Assembly (NCBI GenBank): GCA_000231825.2
Contig: JH720297.1
Coordinates: forward strand, 1,790,792 to 1,854,791
DNA: 64,000 nucleotides
Reading direction: 5' to 3'
Source of the DNA: Tetrahymena elliotti 4EA
Lineage: Eukaryota; Ciliophora; Oligohymenophorea; Hymenostomatida; Tetrahymenidae
A program made the position numbers and the translations under genes. Positions within the stretch are counted from its first letter, which is position 1, and every line of letters begins with the position of its first letter. Of this stretch, positions 38,801-52,080 are shown piece after piece. Under the pieces are notes generated by a model, which had not been told where the DNA came from, ran no database searches, and saw only the letters and a list, made by a program, of their open reading frames with translations.

Positions 38801-39123
38801 TATATAAACAGATATCCAAAGTGATTGAAAGTAAATCTATTTTTTTAATAATGTTCAATATTATTTATTGTCGTTGTAACAAATTAATCAATAAAAATAA
38901 ATAATAGTTAATTTTTCATAATCAAAATTTCTTTAAATAACATTTTTAAGTTTGATTATTTAAGTAAATTTGTTAAGTATTTTAATAATTGCAATATATT
39001 CATAAGAATTCAAATAGACTAGAAGAAGCATAATTTTTTTAAAGCATTAACAAGTTAATCATATTAATTATTTATTAAAAAAATCAAAACACATTATTTT
39101 CAAAAAAAAATTCTACTTCTAAA
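35808..39123. other. Long spacer without a supported gene
   Basis: 3.3 kb. Several long TGA-free frames occur (notably 35995-36198 and 36320-37090 on +). They are rich in Phe, Ile, Leu, Tyr and Asn, need frame changes, and have overlapping equally plausible frames, so I treat them as chance openings. A GC-richer patch near 36320-36500 is unexplained. Confidence 0.4.
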
Positions 39124-42100
39124 ATGAGCATAGTAGAAGAAAATGAATTAGATACTCAAAAAGATATATTTTTAGAAAATAATCCATTTTATACTTCTTC
39201 TACCTATCTATTTTTTAATGCAATTTATTCTATTAATCCTATTCCATAACATTCTCTAATTATGAAAAATCTATACTCTTCTGATAACCAATACTTCTCA
39301 TCCTTAGAAGTCTAATCTGATACTTACTTAGGTATTAATTAGTTAGTTCTAACTGAGAAAATATTATCAGTTTAAATTAATAATGTAACTGTGAATAATT
39401 AACAAGAAATAGGATTTTTTTCTATTTCATAAACTTCTGTAGTTTCGCTAAATTAAATTAAATGTATCAATCAAAAAGATTTTTTTGATAATATCGAAGC
39501 TAGATAATTTAGTGGATGTGCTCTTTTTTATGAAATTAAAGATTTTGATTTAGATGATTTTTAATCAAGCTAAGTAAGAGGTATCAATAACTCAATACTC
39601 GTTATTATCAACTTAGTCTCTACAAACTCTAAAATACAAATAAAAAATTTTGTTGTCAGTAATTCATACTTTGAATAAAATCAAATGAATTCCTAAGCAG
39701 GACCTATTTTAATAAATTCAATTTATTTTTCTTATGTAGCTATTTAGGATTCTATATTTTCTAAAAATAAGTTAAAAGGAATACTTAATCCTCAATAATA
39801 CTCAACAACTGGTATTCAAGTATTAAATCCTTTAGGAGTTATATATCTAATAAACAATTAATTTTCTAATTCAAAATCAAATTCCTTATTTAATTATTAA
39901 TACTTGATTTGCTTGGAAATTTAAATAATCAAAGATCTTTGCTAGTAATCTTCTTTTGATTTATTAGACCCAACCTCTTCATTTATTCAATAAGGAGGGT
40001 GCTTGAGAGCTAAAGCTAAAGACTTAAATATAATTTCTTCAAACTTTACCCAATCTACAGCTAGTAAAGGTTCATTTATATATCTAGAGAGTCTAACTAC
40101 TGAAATGAATTTGAAAATCACTGATTCCTCTTTTGATGAAGAATATGCTTCATAAGATGGAGGGGCATTCTATATAGATCCAGCGAATTCTAATTTAAAT
40201 TTTTACTGTTTAATTTGCAATTTTAGTAATATCAACACCTTTAGTTCTTAATCTTCCTCAATAACTATTAAGTAGACTTACTTTTGTTTTAATTCATTTT
40301 ATGTATTAAAATCTTTATAAATAATTTATTTTTCTTTTAAAATAGGGAAAGCGTATAACAAAAAGCACAAAATTTTATTTGATTTTAAAAGGGTCAACTA
40401 ATCAATATCCTTTCGAACCCTAATTCATATTTTTTAAATGTAGTAAATACACTTGTTCAATTCCTGAATATTGAAAAAATCGTATTTGATGAAAATATTC
40501 CAGATTACATCAACTAAATATCCCAAGCTTCTGACATTGAATCAGTTTCCTTATTACAATTAAAATAATCTAGTCTAAAAATAATAAACTGTTACTTTGA
40601 TAAATTAACCATGAAAAATAAAGACACTTATTCGCCTTTATTGATAAATGCAACCAATACTGATGTTTAACTTCTAAAAGTAAATGTTTAAATAAAAAAT
40701 TCTAACATCACCTAAAACACTTATTGAAATTTTAATTCTCAATTTTTATTAAAAAAATTATCAAATAGGAATCTCTTTAGAATTAACAAATTGCAATATT
40801 TCAGATAACTAAGCTTTACAAGGAAATGGAGGAGCATTATTTATTGGTTCATAGAGCTAATCCTTTATAAAATAGTCAATAAATATTATTAGTTCAACAT
40901 TAACTCTTAATAAAGCTAATGTTGGTGGGTGTATTGATAATAAAATTATAAATCCTATTATAGATCCTCTTACTATTATACAAAATAATGAAGCTACCTT
41001 ATACAGAGATAATACAAATTCCTATCCAACTCATTTACAGCTGATTATTACTCCAGAAATAAATAAATAATATAATATACATACAAATAAACTAATGTTA
41101 CAAAATACTAAGAGTGGCTAGTCAATCCCAAAACTTATATTTTAATTAAGGGATTAAACTCAAAAACCAATCTTTCCTTTAAATTCATAAATTATTAAAG
41201 TTTATGCATAATTTAGTAATAAAATGGAAAATTAATCTAATTATTACATTAGAGGAAATAATACTGCCTATTTTGATCTAATTTAAAAATATTTTATCTT
41301 TGAAGAAATAGAATTAATTGGAATTCCTAATTCAAATGCAATTTTGGAATTCAAATCTGATTCTATTTAAATATTAAATACATAATCTAACTAATATGAA
41401 TCTAATTATTCATTTGAAGTGGAAGATGGTGAGATACGTAACTCTTACAATACTTTTACTGAATGTGTTGTCTGTGAATAAGATAAATATTCCTTAGATA
41501 ATGAATAATGCTATTCATGTCCTTTTGGAGCAAAATGCAAAAATGGTATAATCCATGTAAGTAAAGGATATTGGAGAAAAGAAGAAAACAGTTCTATAGT
41601 ATTAGAATGTGTAAATAAATAATCTAATTGTATAGGAGATACTTTTGGGAATAAGGTATGTTAAGGAGGTTATATCGGACCATTATGTGAAGAGTGTGAT
41701 GTAGCATATCAATTTCTTTTTAAAAATATTTAATTAAATCTTATGTATGTAATAGATATATGGGGATTACTGGGGATAGAGCTTTTCTAAAGTAGGTTCT
41801 TATGTCTGTGGAGAATGTAAAGATCTAAAATCATATTTATGGAAAGTTATTTTAACAATTATATGGACTTTGTTTTCAATTTGGCTTGCAATAAGAGGAG
41901 ATTTGGAGGAATTAGCCTTTATTGCTGTTTAAGGAGTATTTAAAAGGCGTACCACAAGATTTCATTCTAGAAATACATAAGAAAACTCTCAATAGCTTCC
42001 TAAAAAAACAGTTAAATGGAATAAGCAAAAATAATAAAACTCTCAGGATTTAGAAAAATCTAGTGTTTACATCAAAGTATTTACAAATTACCTTTAAATC

Positions 42101-44095
42101 ATAGGATCAATTATAACATTTAACATCAACCTAGCAACAAGTAATATTTATTTATTTAAAAATTAATTGAACAAAAACAAACTTTATTTGGACATTTTAG
42201 AGCTTTTTAAAAAACGGAAGCTAGTAGAAATAGTTATATGGGGCTGGTCATAACAATCATAATCAAAAGTCCCAAGTAGCTTCTTCTAAGCTCCTTCAGC
42301 TACATATTTATTTTCTTTTTATTACCCTCTTTGTTGATTTATTTATTTTTAAAAATGAAATATTAGATGATACTTTATCTTAAAAATTTTTTATTTTTTT
42401 AAATAAATAGATATATTTGATAGTTCTTAGTATTTGGGGACTCCTATTAGATAGCAAATAAATCAGCTTGACTGTACTCTAAAAGAAATAGATACAGATA
42501 TCCCTTTAATGTATTTAAGGCTTATATTTACTTTAATAGTTCCAGTGGCTTATTTTTTCACTTTTGTTATTGGTTTGATTCTTGAGAGAGTATTTACCAA
42601 ATCTAAAATACATTTATATTCCATAAGCACTGCTTTAATATTCATATTTATTTTAGTATAGCCAGATTTAGTTTCTTAAATGGTGGGAATTCTATCTTGT
42701 AGACAAATTGGAGATTAAGAGTATATTCTTTATAATGTTACTAAAGAATGTAATACAGATGAGCACATTAAATATAGTTAAATCTTAGTGGCTCCATCAT
42801 TATTTGTTTATGCTTTTATAATTCTTATTTTTCTATTTTATATACTCTTTAGAAATAGAAAAAAATTACTCTCTCTTAAAGTTAATAAGCAATATGGTTT
42901 CCTTTATAAGGAATATAAAACAAAAAACTATTATTGGGAATTTGTTAAGCTATTTGAAAAAATTTTAATTATCTTAGTGCTGAATTTTTATTCTTAGGAG
43001 TTAAATGTTAAAGGAGTATTAATTTTTGCTATCATTACATACATTATATGGGATATTTGCCAATATATTGTAACCTTATAACTTAAGAGGATACAATAAG
43101 ATAGATTTCTATTAAACAAATGTTTGTGCTATTTCTGTGCTACTTTGCTTATTTATTAATAATAATCCATTCAACTATTTTGTAATCAGCTCAGTTATTA
43201 TTCTATTTATTATAAATGGATTGTTTATAATTGCAGTAATTCATAGAATCATCAGAGGATACTTAAAATAATTTATGGAGAAATTACTTGAAATAGGAAG
43301 AAAGTTTTCTTTTGCAGAGAAACTTGCTTAGAAATTAAATAAAAAAACGTTAAATCCTGAACTAAAAGCAAAAGTAAGAAGGATTCTTTTAGAATATGTA
43401 AAAACTTACAAAAGAAGAGAAGTTGGAGCTTTTACTTTGTGGACTCAAAATATAAATAGGTAAATTAAATTTATTTATTTTTTTTAAATTAAATAAAATA
43501 TTTTATTGATAGAAAAAAATACACATATATCAAATCATGACATGATTTACCAAACTGAATCTTAAAATATCCATTAAAAGAACAAATCTACATGTGTGCA
43601 TGAGAAAAAAATGAATAATGAATTAGTATATGAAATCAAAATGGTTCCTCAAAATCCTCTTTCTGATAGATTAACAAAATCACTAATTAAATGTAATTTA
43701 ATTTTATTTAAAAGTATTAAACAAAATTTTATAATCATTTAGAAAGTGAAATGCTGAACATTGCTCTTTATAACAAATAAGCCATTTTTGAATAACCCAG
43801 TAAAGAAATACATAGATAAATTTCTATTTCAGATGAGAATCAAAACTGTGATTTAATATTTTTTACTACAAATAATAGCAAACAAATGTCAAATTATGAT
43901 CCAATTTGTTTATTTATTTAATTCTTTCAAATAATATTTTATATTTATTTAATTTAAATGTTCTATTTTAAATCTTAATAAAGATTACCTCTCTATTAAC
44001 ATTTTTCAAAAACTTTGATTCCTAAATAAATAAAAGTCTAAAGTGATTAAATTTAATATATTTTTTAATCTTAGTATTTTTCAAAAAGATTTTGA
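39124..44095 (+). pseudogene. Beta-helix / Cys-rich / multi-pass membrane protein gene with frame lesions
   Basis: Exons 39124-40302, 40392-41700, 41756-42140, 42411-43459, 43513 onward; introns 89, 55, 270 and 53 bases. The N-terminal half has many I/V-S-N-S and G-G-A-F/L-F/Y-I units typical of a right-handed parallel beta helix. A Cys-rich module follows (C-V-V-C; C-Y-S-C-P-F-G-A-K-C; C-E-E-C; C-G-E-C). Then comes a large multi-pass membrane region with the signature N-Y-L-Q-I-I-G-S-I-I-T-F, L-D-C-T-L-K-E-I and D-I-P-L-M-Y-L-R-L, as in the big ciliate family of this architecture. The frame shifts by one surplus base in three places: between 40650 and 40735, near 43115, and at the A7 run 43513-43519. 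The start lacks a signal peptide, so the 5' end may be truncated. The stop near 44095 is approximate. It could be a pseudogene, base-calling errors, or true frameshifting. Confidence 0.75.
42141..42410 (+). other. Unusually long intron (270 bases) in the membrane-protein gene
   Basis: GTAATA donor after phase 1, acceptor ...AATAAATAG. Joining restores the family sequence N-I-N-L-A-T/N-I-F-D-S-S. Its middle (about 42210-42300) is GC-richer than other introns of the gene and may contain an inserted fragment. Confidence 0.7.
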
Positions 44096-45184
44096 TTTTC
44101 AAAGATTTTTATGATGCTTAAAAAGATTTTGCAGTATGTGTAATATAATGACTTTTGAAAAGCGATTTAATGAATATTCTATTAGTTTGATTTTCATAAT
44201 TCATCATTATTTATCTCTTACTTAATAAATTTACACACAATTTAGAATCTATCAGAACATAATTTCTTTATTACAATCAAAAGTTAAGTATAGTGTAATT
44301 TAGAGATCAAATAAAGCTAAGATGAATAAATGTTGTTTATAATTATGATAAATTATTAATTATTTAATTTTTACTGTTTTTGATTTAGAATTCTGATTAT
44401 TTCTTCTTCAACTTAAACAAATAAATACAAAATAATATTAATTAGAATAGCTGGTTAATTATTTATTTGTGATATACTATTTTTGTTTTAATTAAAAACT
44501 AAACAACTCATTCTTCATGAAGAATTTTTTTTTAAAAATAAATAAGTTTTCATGTACCAATCTAAAGTGATATATCCAAGCTTTATCAAAAGGAAAAAAT
44601 AATCACAATCAATTGTGTAATAACTTAAATTAATATACTAAACAAACTATCAAACAATGTTAAAATATTGATTATTTTTCAAGATCCAAACCCAAATATA
44701 AGAATTTTAGATGCTCTAAAGAATCAAAATTATGAAACAAAAGGGAACTTTACTCAAACAGTAATACATTTTAGATATTTGATTAATATTTTGAAAATGC
44801 TTTCCTCATTTTCACATTTTCTCATGTTTGAAAATAGAGCTAGTACTAAAATCTTATTTATTTACATTTTCTTTTTTAATTATTAAGTAATTAAATATCA
44901 CCTAATGAAATCTGATCCTTTGATTAATTTGCCTAAGAGTAGATAAAACTTTATTAATGAGTACAGCTAATTTAAAAAATTCTATTAATGTTTATGTCAT
45001 TTACTCTTTGATTAATTTAATAGTAAAGTTGTAGGCTCAATTTTTTTTATAATTAATTAAATAACTAAAAAATAATTAACTAAAATATATCTCAAAGTAA
45101 TAATTGCTCCATAAATTATTTCGGAACAAGAAAAAGTTAAATTTAAAATATTAAAAATAATACAACCACTCAGCTTTGATTACT
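44096..45184. other. Spacer before the truncated relative of the family
   Basis: AT-rich. One + frame (about 44668-45247) stays open for about 190 codons, but it lacks an ATG, is hydrophobic and overlaps the next gene's start in another frame. I do not accept it as a gene. Confidence 0.4.
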
Positions 45185-45844
45185 ATGACTTGCGAAACAA
45201 TCTACAACGACAATCAAAAAAGCTTAGTTTAATAATTCATAAATGAGTTTGATGATAATTTTGAATATTCAAATAACAACCAAGTATATAATAGTTAAAT
45301 AAGTAGTTAACCTACACATTATAATCAACACGAAAATAATTCAGATTAAGATTCAGATGAGTCCGAAGGATTTTTCTCAGAATTGGATTTAGGATATGAA
45401 TCGTTTAGTAACTTTGAATATTTAGAAGTGGAAGAAAATGAAGAACTAAAAAGTGAAATTAACAATGAAAATGTTACTGATAGAATTAGAGCAAAATCAG
45501 AAAATATTATTCAATTTAAAAAAGAAAAGTATGGTGTTAAGTAAACCAACAAAGTGTCTACAGCCGAATATTAATCAAACTGTGTATCTGATTTTGAAAA
45601 TCCAATAAAAGAATATTCTTTTGAGAAGACTTACAGTAAAAATATACTAATCAATTAATAAAAAAACTCATAACCTTAATTTGATAAATGTGCTTTTTTA
45701 AAATTCTCAAATGAGGAAGATTAAAAAGAAATAAATTTTAATAATTAATTATTAACCTTAAGAAATAATAAAGCATAATTAATTAAACAAAGCATTATAA
45801 GAAGTCAATCATGTATTTTTACAGATAAAAAGACAATTTATTGA
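45185..45844 (+). CDS. Acidic protein related to the leader of the FYQ/YVSR family, without the core (219 aa)
   Basis: Single exon of 220 codons ending at TGA 45842-45844. It starts M-T-C-E-T-I, resembling M-S-C-K-T-I of the copies at 60791 and 63365. It has the segment Y-E-S-F-S-N-F-E, matching their Y-Q-S-F-S-N-F-D, followed by an acidic stretch (E-V-E-E-N-E-E). The S-I-W motif and the F-Y-Q/Y-V-S-R core that should follow are missing. The rest is Lys/Asn/Gln-rich. So it is either a truncated member that lost its core or a diverged relative. It is polar throughout, with no signal peptide or membrane helix. TAA/TAG are used freely as Gln, and the length and composition support real coding. 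Confidence 0.7.
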
Positions 45845-48055
45845 AAAATAAATTCAATTTAGATTAACCAAAATAAAATAAATAATATTTTTTATCCACT
45901 TAATGCAATACCAATCATTCAGTTATTTTACAAAATATTATAAAATTATCAGAATAAGATTAACATAATAAATAAAATATCTAATATAGAATTCATTTTT
46001 AATCAAGTTTTTATAGTAACTTTTTATTTATATGTTATATTATTATTGGATTTTTAATAATATATTAAACAAATTGGTTTTTTTTATGATGGTTTCAATA
46101 TAAAATAAAATCTACTAAATTATGAAAATAATTTTTTAATTTTTCTATTTATAAAGAAGTTTAATTTATGATCTGATTCATACATTTTTTAAAGGATTAA
46201 TATGAAAAAGTTATCTTGTTGTGTCTTTTTTAGAATAGAGGATATTTTGTTAGATAAAAAATAATTCTTTAAAATTTCTGAATTATGTATGCCTTAAAGA
46301 AATTAGTACTTCATGAGACAAAATAAGATAAATAAGTGAACTTTGTTTTTTAATATTAAAAAAGATTAGATTAATAAGCCATACCTTTTATTTTTGGATT
46401 TATTTTTCTACAACTTTTTTTTTACATTCTGCAAACATGATGATCTTAACTCAAATATTAAAAAGTTAATATAATTTTGAAAATAAAAAATAAGAATACA
46501 ATAACAAATAAAATACAAATTAGAATGAAATAGCTTGTTTAACTTGATTTTAAATGACAAAAATAGGATTTTTTCAATAAACAAAAAAAAAAGTATTTAT
46601 CTTCAAAAAGGTTTTATCTAATTTAATGTAATTAAATAAAAGAGATTTAATCAAAATTGATTCTAATAAAAGTAATAATAACAAATCTAAACAATGTATT
46701 TTTTAATATTCAAATTTCTTTTTTTAACTTGAAGAATGAATGGATTGTGGAAGATTAAATTTTCGTTTTTAAAAAAAGTTCAGATAACATAAAAAATAAA
46801 ATTCTGCTCATTTTAGTAGAAGTTAGAAGAGAGTTAAAAAACCTATCAAATTAAATTGAATTTTTTTAATTAATCTTAATAAGTTTTAGGTTTTTTCATG
46901 AATATTATTAAATTTTCTGATAAATTATTAATTAATTTACAATTTTACTGTAAATTTTTATATCAAAATTTCTATTCAATAAATGGTTAAGATTATGCTT
47001 GTTCTAAATTTTTCTTTGTTAAAGTCTAGTTTGTCTATATTGAATTATCTCGGATAAATGGCTATTGCATATTTGATTAAATTTATTTTATAAAATAACT
47101 AATAGCTTGCAGTGATCTAATATCAATTATTTTTTATCTAAATATGAGGTGAAAATGACTTATTCTGCGTTCTAATGAATAAATTTGGTTTACCTCATAT
47201 GATCGGAAAACTTGTAATAAATTTAAAAACTTTTGAAATGAAAAATAAGTAAGTAATATTTTTTACACAAAGTCATTTTATGCATGTTTTATGTTTATAT
47301 TAAGTGCGGCTATCATTTTAATTTAGCAAATAATCATCTTGTAAACACTTTTATAATAATTGTAAATTCTGATAAATTATTAATTAAAATATGTTTTATT
47401 GTTTTCTATTATTAACACATTTTTATTTTTTTTAAAACCATAAAATATAGTCCATATTTATTTAATAAGTTTTTTGTGAATTCAGTATATCAATAATTTA
47501 TTCATTAAACATCCTTATTTTTATGAAAAAAATAATCTATTTTATGTGCTTTAAAAATTTTTTACATACTGAAATCCATTTTTAATTATTTTTATTGAAT
47601 CTAAAATAAAATTTAGCTTACATTCTTTTGCTATGGCTGATTAGGACTTCTGGTTAGAAATGCATTAAAGATTAAATTTTAAGCAGCTGGTTAAAAACTA
47701 ATGAATTATTTTTTTATATCAAATTTATTATTATAAAAATAGGAAAATAAGTTTATAAATAAATTTTCTTTGGCTTACTTATTTTTGCATCTAAAAAAGC
47801 GATTTTGAAAAAAATAATACAAAAAGACAGATGAGAACTTAAGAATTTTAAAAGGAAATTTGATTCACAAAACTGGTAGATAAGAAAAAATAATAAAAAA
47901 GCATTTTATTTAGTTTTAAAATTTTTAATAGTTTAAATTTTCACTTTTATATGTTAGCTATTTCCACCTCATATGATACTAACCATATAATAAAGAATTG
48001 CTTTGTATATGATAAAATCATAAACTATAAAATAAATACTATATTATTTGCGATT
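45845..48055. other. Non-coding AT-rich spacer
   Basis: No supported gene on either strand in 2.2 kb. The right end borders the decayed copy that begins near 48056. Confidence 0.45.
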
Positions 48056-48790
48056 GAATGGTGATGATGACAATAATAATAAAAAAATATCTGATAAATG
48101 ATAAATGCAATAGTCAATATTAATTTTTTAGTGATTTTTGTAAAAATAGTTAATGAACATTTGAAATTAATGATAATTGCAATCGAGGCTAAAGATTATT
48201 TTTTTTTTGTAGAGTTAAAATAACCAAAATTAGTTTGGCATTAATATTATGAGTTTGATTGTTTTGTAGAGGATAGTAATTAAAATTTTACTAGCTCTAC
48301 AGAATAGGTTCAATTTTGTACTAGAAAAGTTATGTATCTCACTTCGACACTATAAAAAGCTTACATATATTATCATATCAATTAATGAGTTAAAATAATA
48401 AGAATAGAATCTTGATTAACATTTTAATTTTTAGAAAAAAGATTAAAAGACCATCTCTATAAATACAAAGTAAATTATACAAGATTTTGATAAATAATAA
48501 CAATTATCAAGCTAATTTATTAACAATATTAGCATGCAATTTTATTTTTATTTTAACTGAAATCTAAAATAAAAATTTAAAAAATACAAGAACTAAATAG
48601 AAGAGAATCAAAATTCAAATAATTAATAGCAATTTATCAAAAAAGCATTTATTTCCTATTTATTAAAAACGTAAGATAAAAATAAGACTTGATTAAAAAA
48701 GAATAATTTTAATTAAAATTTATAAAACTGAAAAGGAAATTTAATTATTAGATTTTGCAAGAGTTTGCTGTTGTTTCCAATCATAGACAA
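48056..48790 (+). pseudogene. Decayed duplicate of the family copy at 51 kb
   Basis: At the nucleotide level this stretch tracks the member at 51007-52080 from the Gly/Asp leader (aatggtgatgatgac) through the core and into the tail. It shares blocks such as gaggatagtaattaaaatt and cttgattaacattttaattt. Lesions are plain. TGA codons interrupt the stretch before the core near 48250-48260. An A/T-rich replacement spans the acidic S-I-W region. About 20 bases are missing at about 48380 (the L-S-Q-H-F segment), and the tail has many indels. It cannot encode the protein. This is the clearest evidence that copies in the cluster are duplicated and then lost. Confidence 0.85.
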
Positions 48791-51006
48791 ATTATTAAAT
48801 TGAAAATAACTCATAGTTAAAAAATAATTTGAATAATTTTTATCTAATCCTTTTAGTAAACCCTCTCCCCCCCTCTTAAGTATCTTATGTAAAAACTTTT
48901 AATATTAAAATAAAATTATTAGAGAATTAAAAAAAATTTTTTTTAAAAAGAATAGGTTTTAACTTAAAAAATAAAAAATATGATCTTATTTGAAAAGATA
49001 AATAAATATTAGTGTAATTTTGATATTTAATTTGATTATAGCTTTTATTAAATTTTTATATTAAAAAAACTTAAAATTAATTCTGATTAATTATTAATTT
49101 AATACAAGTTTTACTGCTTGTATACTTAGTTTAGATTAAATTTGAATTCAATTTTTTATTGATGTATATAATTCATAATATAACTGTATTATCTAGCGTT
49201 GATAAATAAATTTCTTTTATTTAAAGGCTTTCTCTTTAAAAATCTAGCGGCTGTTTAATTAACTTCATCACTGCACAAGTCTTACTTGTTTTTTTTTTGA
49301 GTATACGTTAGAGCAAAACTAACAGTTTTTAGTGAATTATTTTATATTTTTAACTAAAAATAAAAACAACAAATTAAATATCAAGGGGAAAAACTTTCTA
49401 ATGAATTAATTTTTAGAATATTTAAAATAATATTTAAATTTCTAACAAATCATCCAAAAGTTAAAAATGATTTATAAATAAATATATTTTTCACTTATTT
49501 TTTAAACCAAGTATATAATATATTAAGCGTTATTGGTTTAATATAGATTATTGAAAGTTTTTTACAGTAATATAAATTCTGATAAATTATTTAGTGTTAT
49601 ACACTTTATTGGTTTCTATTCTATTTTCTTAAGGTAGTCTATAATTTAGGCATTAAATAACTGGTTAATATTAAATTTGATCATTTTATGTTCTTTGTTA
49701 ACACAATTTTTTATCAAGAATTAATAACTGTTTATTCTTGCATAACTTAATAGCTGTATACAATTTACATATTTTTTTATTAATCAGTTAAATCAATAAT
49801 TTATTGGTGAAAAGAATTTTTTTGTTACAAAATAATAAAAATAAATCATTTTTATGCCATTCAAACAAAACTTTTTAAATAATTACGAGAATTTATAAAA
49901 GAACTCAATTGAAATAAAAACTTTAAATTTGTTTGAAAATTAAAAATTACATTTTCTAATTAGTTTTATCTGCTAAAAATTTAATCAGGTCAATTTTTTA
50001 ATCATGCTTGAAGACTACCTTTACTTAAATGCAATAACAAATCATTAAAAACCTAAGATTTTTACAAAAAAAATGTTATTTTATGTATTGCATAAATTTC
50101 AATAATTTTAATATGGAAATTTATTTAGTTTTTCAGTCTTTAATCATGTAAATTTTTTTGTAAGAATATTAGCTTATTATTTATTAATACTCTTGCAATC
50201 AAAAAATTTTGAAATTTACATTAAAACTTACGATTCTCTATATTAAATGAATCTGATCAAAAGTCAATATAGGTATTATCTGAACAAAAGAATCAATTAA
50301 TTTTACTAAATATTTTATCTTACTTTATATTATTAATTAAATACAAAATTACTTTAAGAATAAAGTTTAAATATTTTAAGAAACATTGTTTTAATTTTAA
50401 AAATGTAGGAGAATATGATTATTTAATAGATGATATTGCTATTTATCATTAATATATTTTTAAATAAGAAAAATAATGCCATATAAATAATATTAAATCT
50501 GATTATACCTAACAATTTACAATATAACTATGAATTGTGGGGAAATCCAAAACTGAATCAATTTTATTATATTTTTAGAAATTTAATTATCTTTTGAATC
50601 AATTTAATTGATTGATTAACAGATTAATTGATCCTTAAATAATAAAAGATAGAGTATGATGAATATATTATTATTTCAATAAACTAAAGTGTTAAAATAA
50701 AATTGTAGCCTCACTTATTTTTTATATTATAAAAATTAATTAACAAAAAGTAAAAGAATAATTCAACAATCATTCAAAGAAAACTAAGGATAGCATTTCT
50801 AACAAAACCTTTTGCAGTTTATTTAATCACTTCTCACTCTGATAAAGAAAAATTTATTAACTAATAAAAGTTTTAACATTAAAAATAGTATCATTCATAA
50901 ATCACAATATTTTTTTTGAATCAAAATATTCTATAAAAGAAGAATAATTTGAAATAACAGCCATACATAATCCAAGCATAATATTTAAATACTATTAAAT
51001 AATCAA
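48791..51006. other. Spacer, with a decayed leader at its right end
   Basis: AT-rich with no gene. It contains an isolated C7 run at 48867-48873, unusual for this DNA. The last about 130 bases (about 50875-51006) still resemble the leader of the copies at 60791/63365 (for example catacataatccaagc against catccataatatctctg) but are frame-broken. Confidence 0.5.
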
Positions 51007-52080
51007 ATGTAAATAAATTGTTTAGCATATGAGAAAGCTATAAGCTAGCTAAAATAACTAAATTATTTATAATTTAATGGCGGTGGTGATGATGATGATA
51101 ATAAAATAATACCTGATAATTTAAACAATTAATATTAATCATTTAGTGACTTTGATGAAAGTAATGAAGAAGCATTCGAAAATAATTATTTTAATGATGG
51201 AGATTGCGATAATGAAGAAGAGTTTTCTATTTGGAGCCAAAATAATCTAGATGAGTTTGGTATTAATACTAACAGTTTGATAGATTGTAGAGGATAGTAA
51301 TTAAAATTTTACTAGCTCTATCGAATACGCTCAGTTTTGTACCAAAAAAACTATGTATCTCGCTTCGACACTATAAAAAGTGTACAAATATTATCATAGC
51401 ATTTTGGAAACAAAATATCAATAAATGAGTTAAAATAGTAATAATAGTATCTTGATTAACATTTTAATTTTTAAAAAAATTATTAAAAGGCCATCTCTAC
51501 AAATACAAAATAAGCTATCTAAAATTTTGATAAATAATAACAATTATCAAAATTATCAAACCAATCTAATTAACTAGATTAGTAAAAAAGCTTGTAAACA
51601 AAATAACAATCAAATCCCGTAGATAAAAATTTATAGACTGAAAGTTTATTTTAATTAATATCAAAAAGAAAAAATTAAAGAGTACAAGAACTAAATAGAA
51701 GAGTTTAAAAATCCAAATAATTAATAGCAATTAATTAAAAATTATCTTTAACCAAGGATTCGTTTATTATCCATTAAAAAATAAGGATTAATAAATAAGG
51801 TTTGATTAGAAAATAATAACTTCAATTAAATTCATCTTTAGAAACTAAAAACGAAATTTAATAATTAGATTTTACAAGTATCACAACTATCATTTGCTAA
51901 TTAGAGACAAAATAAATTGAAAATAAGGTATAGCTAAATAATAATCAGCAAAAAATTAAAAATCAAAGTTATTAAAGCCATTAAGAAAGCTCAACTTCCT
52001 AACTAACAAATTAATCTAAATAAGCAATCTAAAAAGTTTTTTCCACAAACTTACTTTTTATAAAAAATAATTTTTTATGA
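51007..52080 (+). CDS. FYQ/YVSR-core family protein, member 4, leader lost (357 aa)
   Basis: Single exon, 358 codons, TGA at 52078-52080. The chosen ATG at 51007 matches the internal N-Q-M of the copies at 60791/63365. The sequence upstream is the homologous leader but frame-broken, so about 45 N-terminal residues seem lost. A Gly-Gly-Gly-Asp-Asp-Asp-Asp tract is followed by Y-Q-S-F-S-D-F-D-E, then S-I-W at residues 74-76. The core follows: R-G-Q-Q-L-K-F-Y-Q-L-Y-R-I-R-S, N-Y-V-S-R-F-D-T-I-K-S-V, L-S-Q-H-F and Q-Q-Q-Q-Y-L-D. The long tail is Gln/Asn/Lys-rich and ends with a hydrophobic motif (L-L-F-I-K-N-N-F-L). The frame is intact. Whether it is expressed without the leader is unknown. Function unknown. 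Confidence 0.8.

Noticed and set aside
44668..45247. About 190-codon open + frame
   Set aside because: No ATG start, hydrophobic composition, and it overlaps the well-supported start of the gene at 45185 in another frame.
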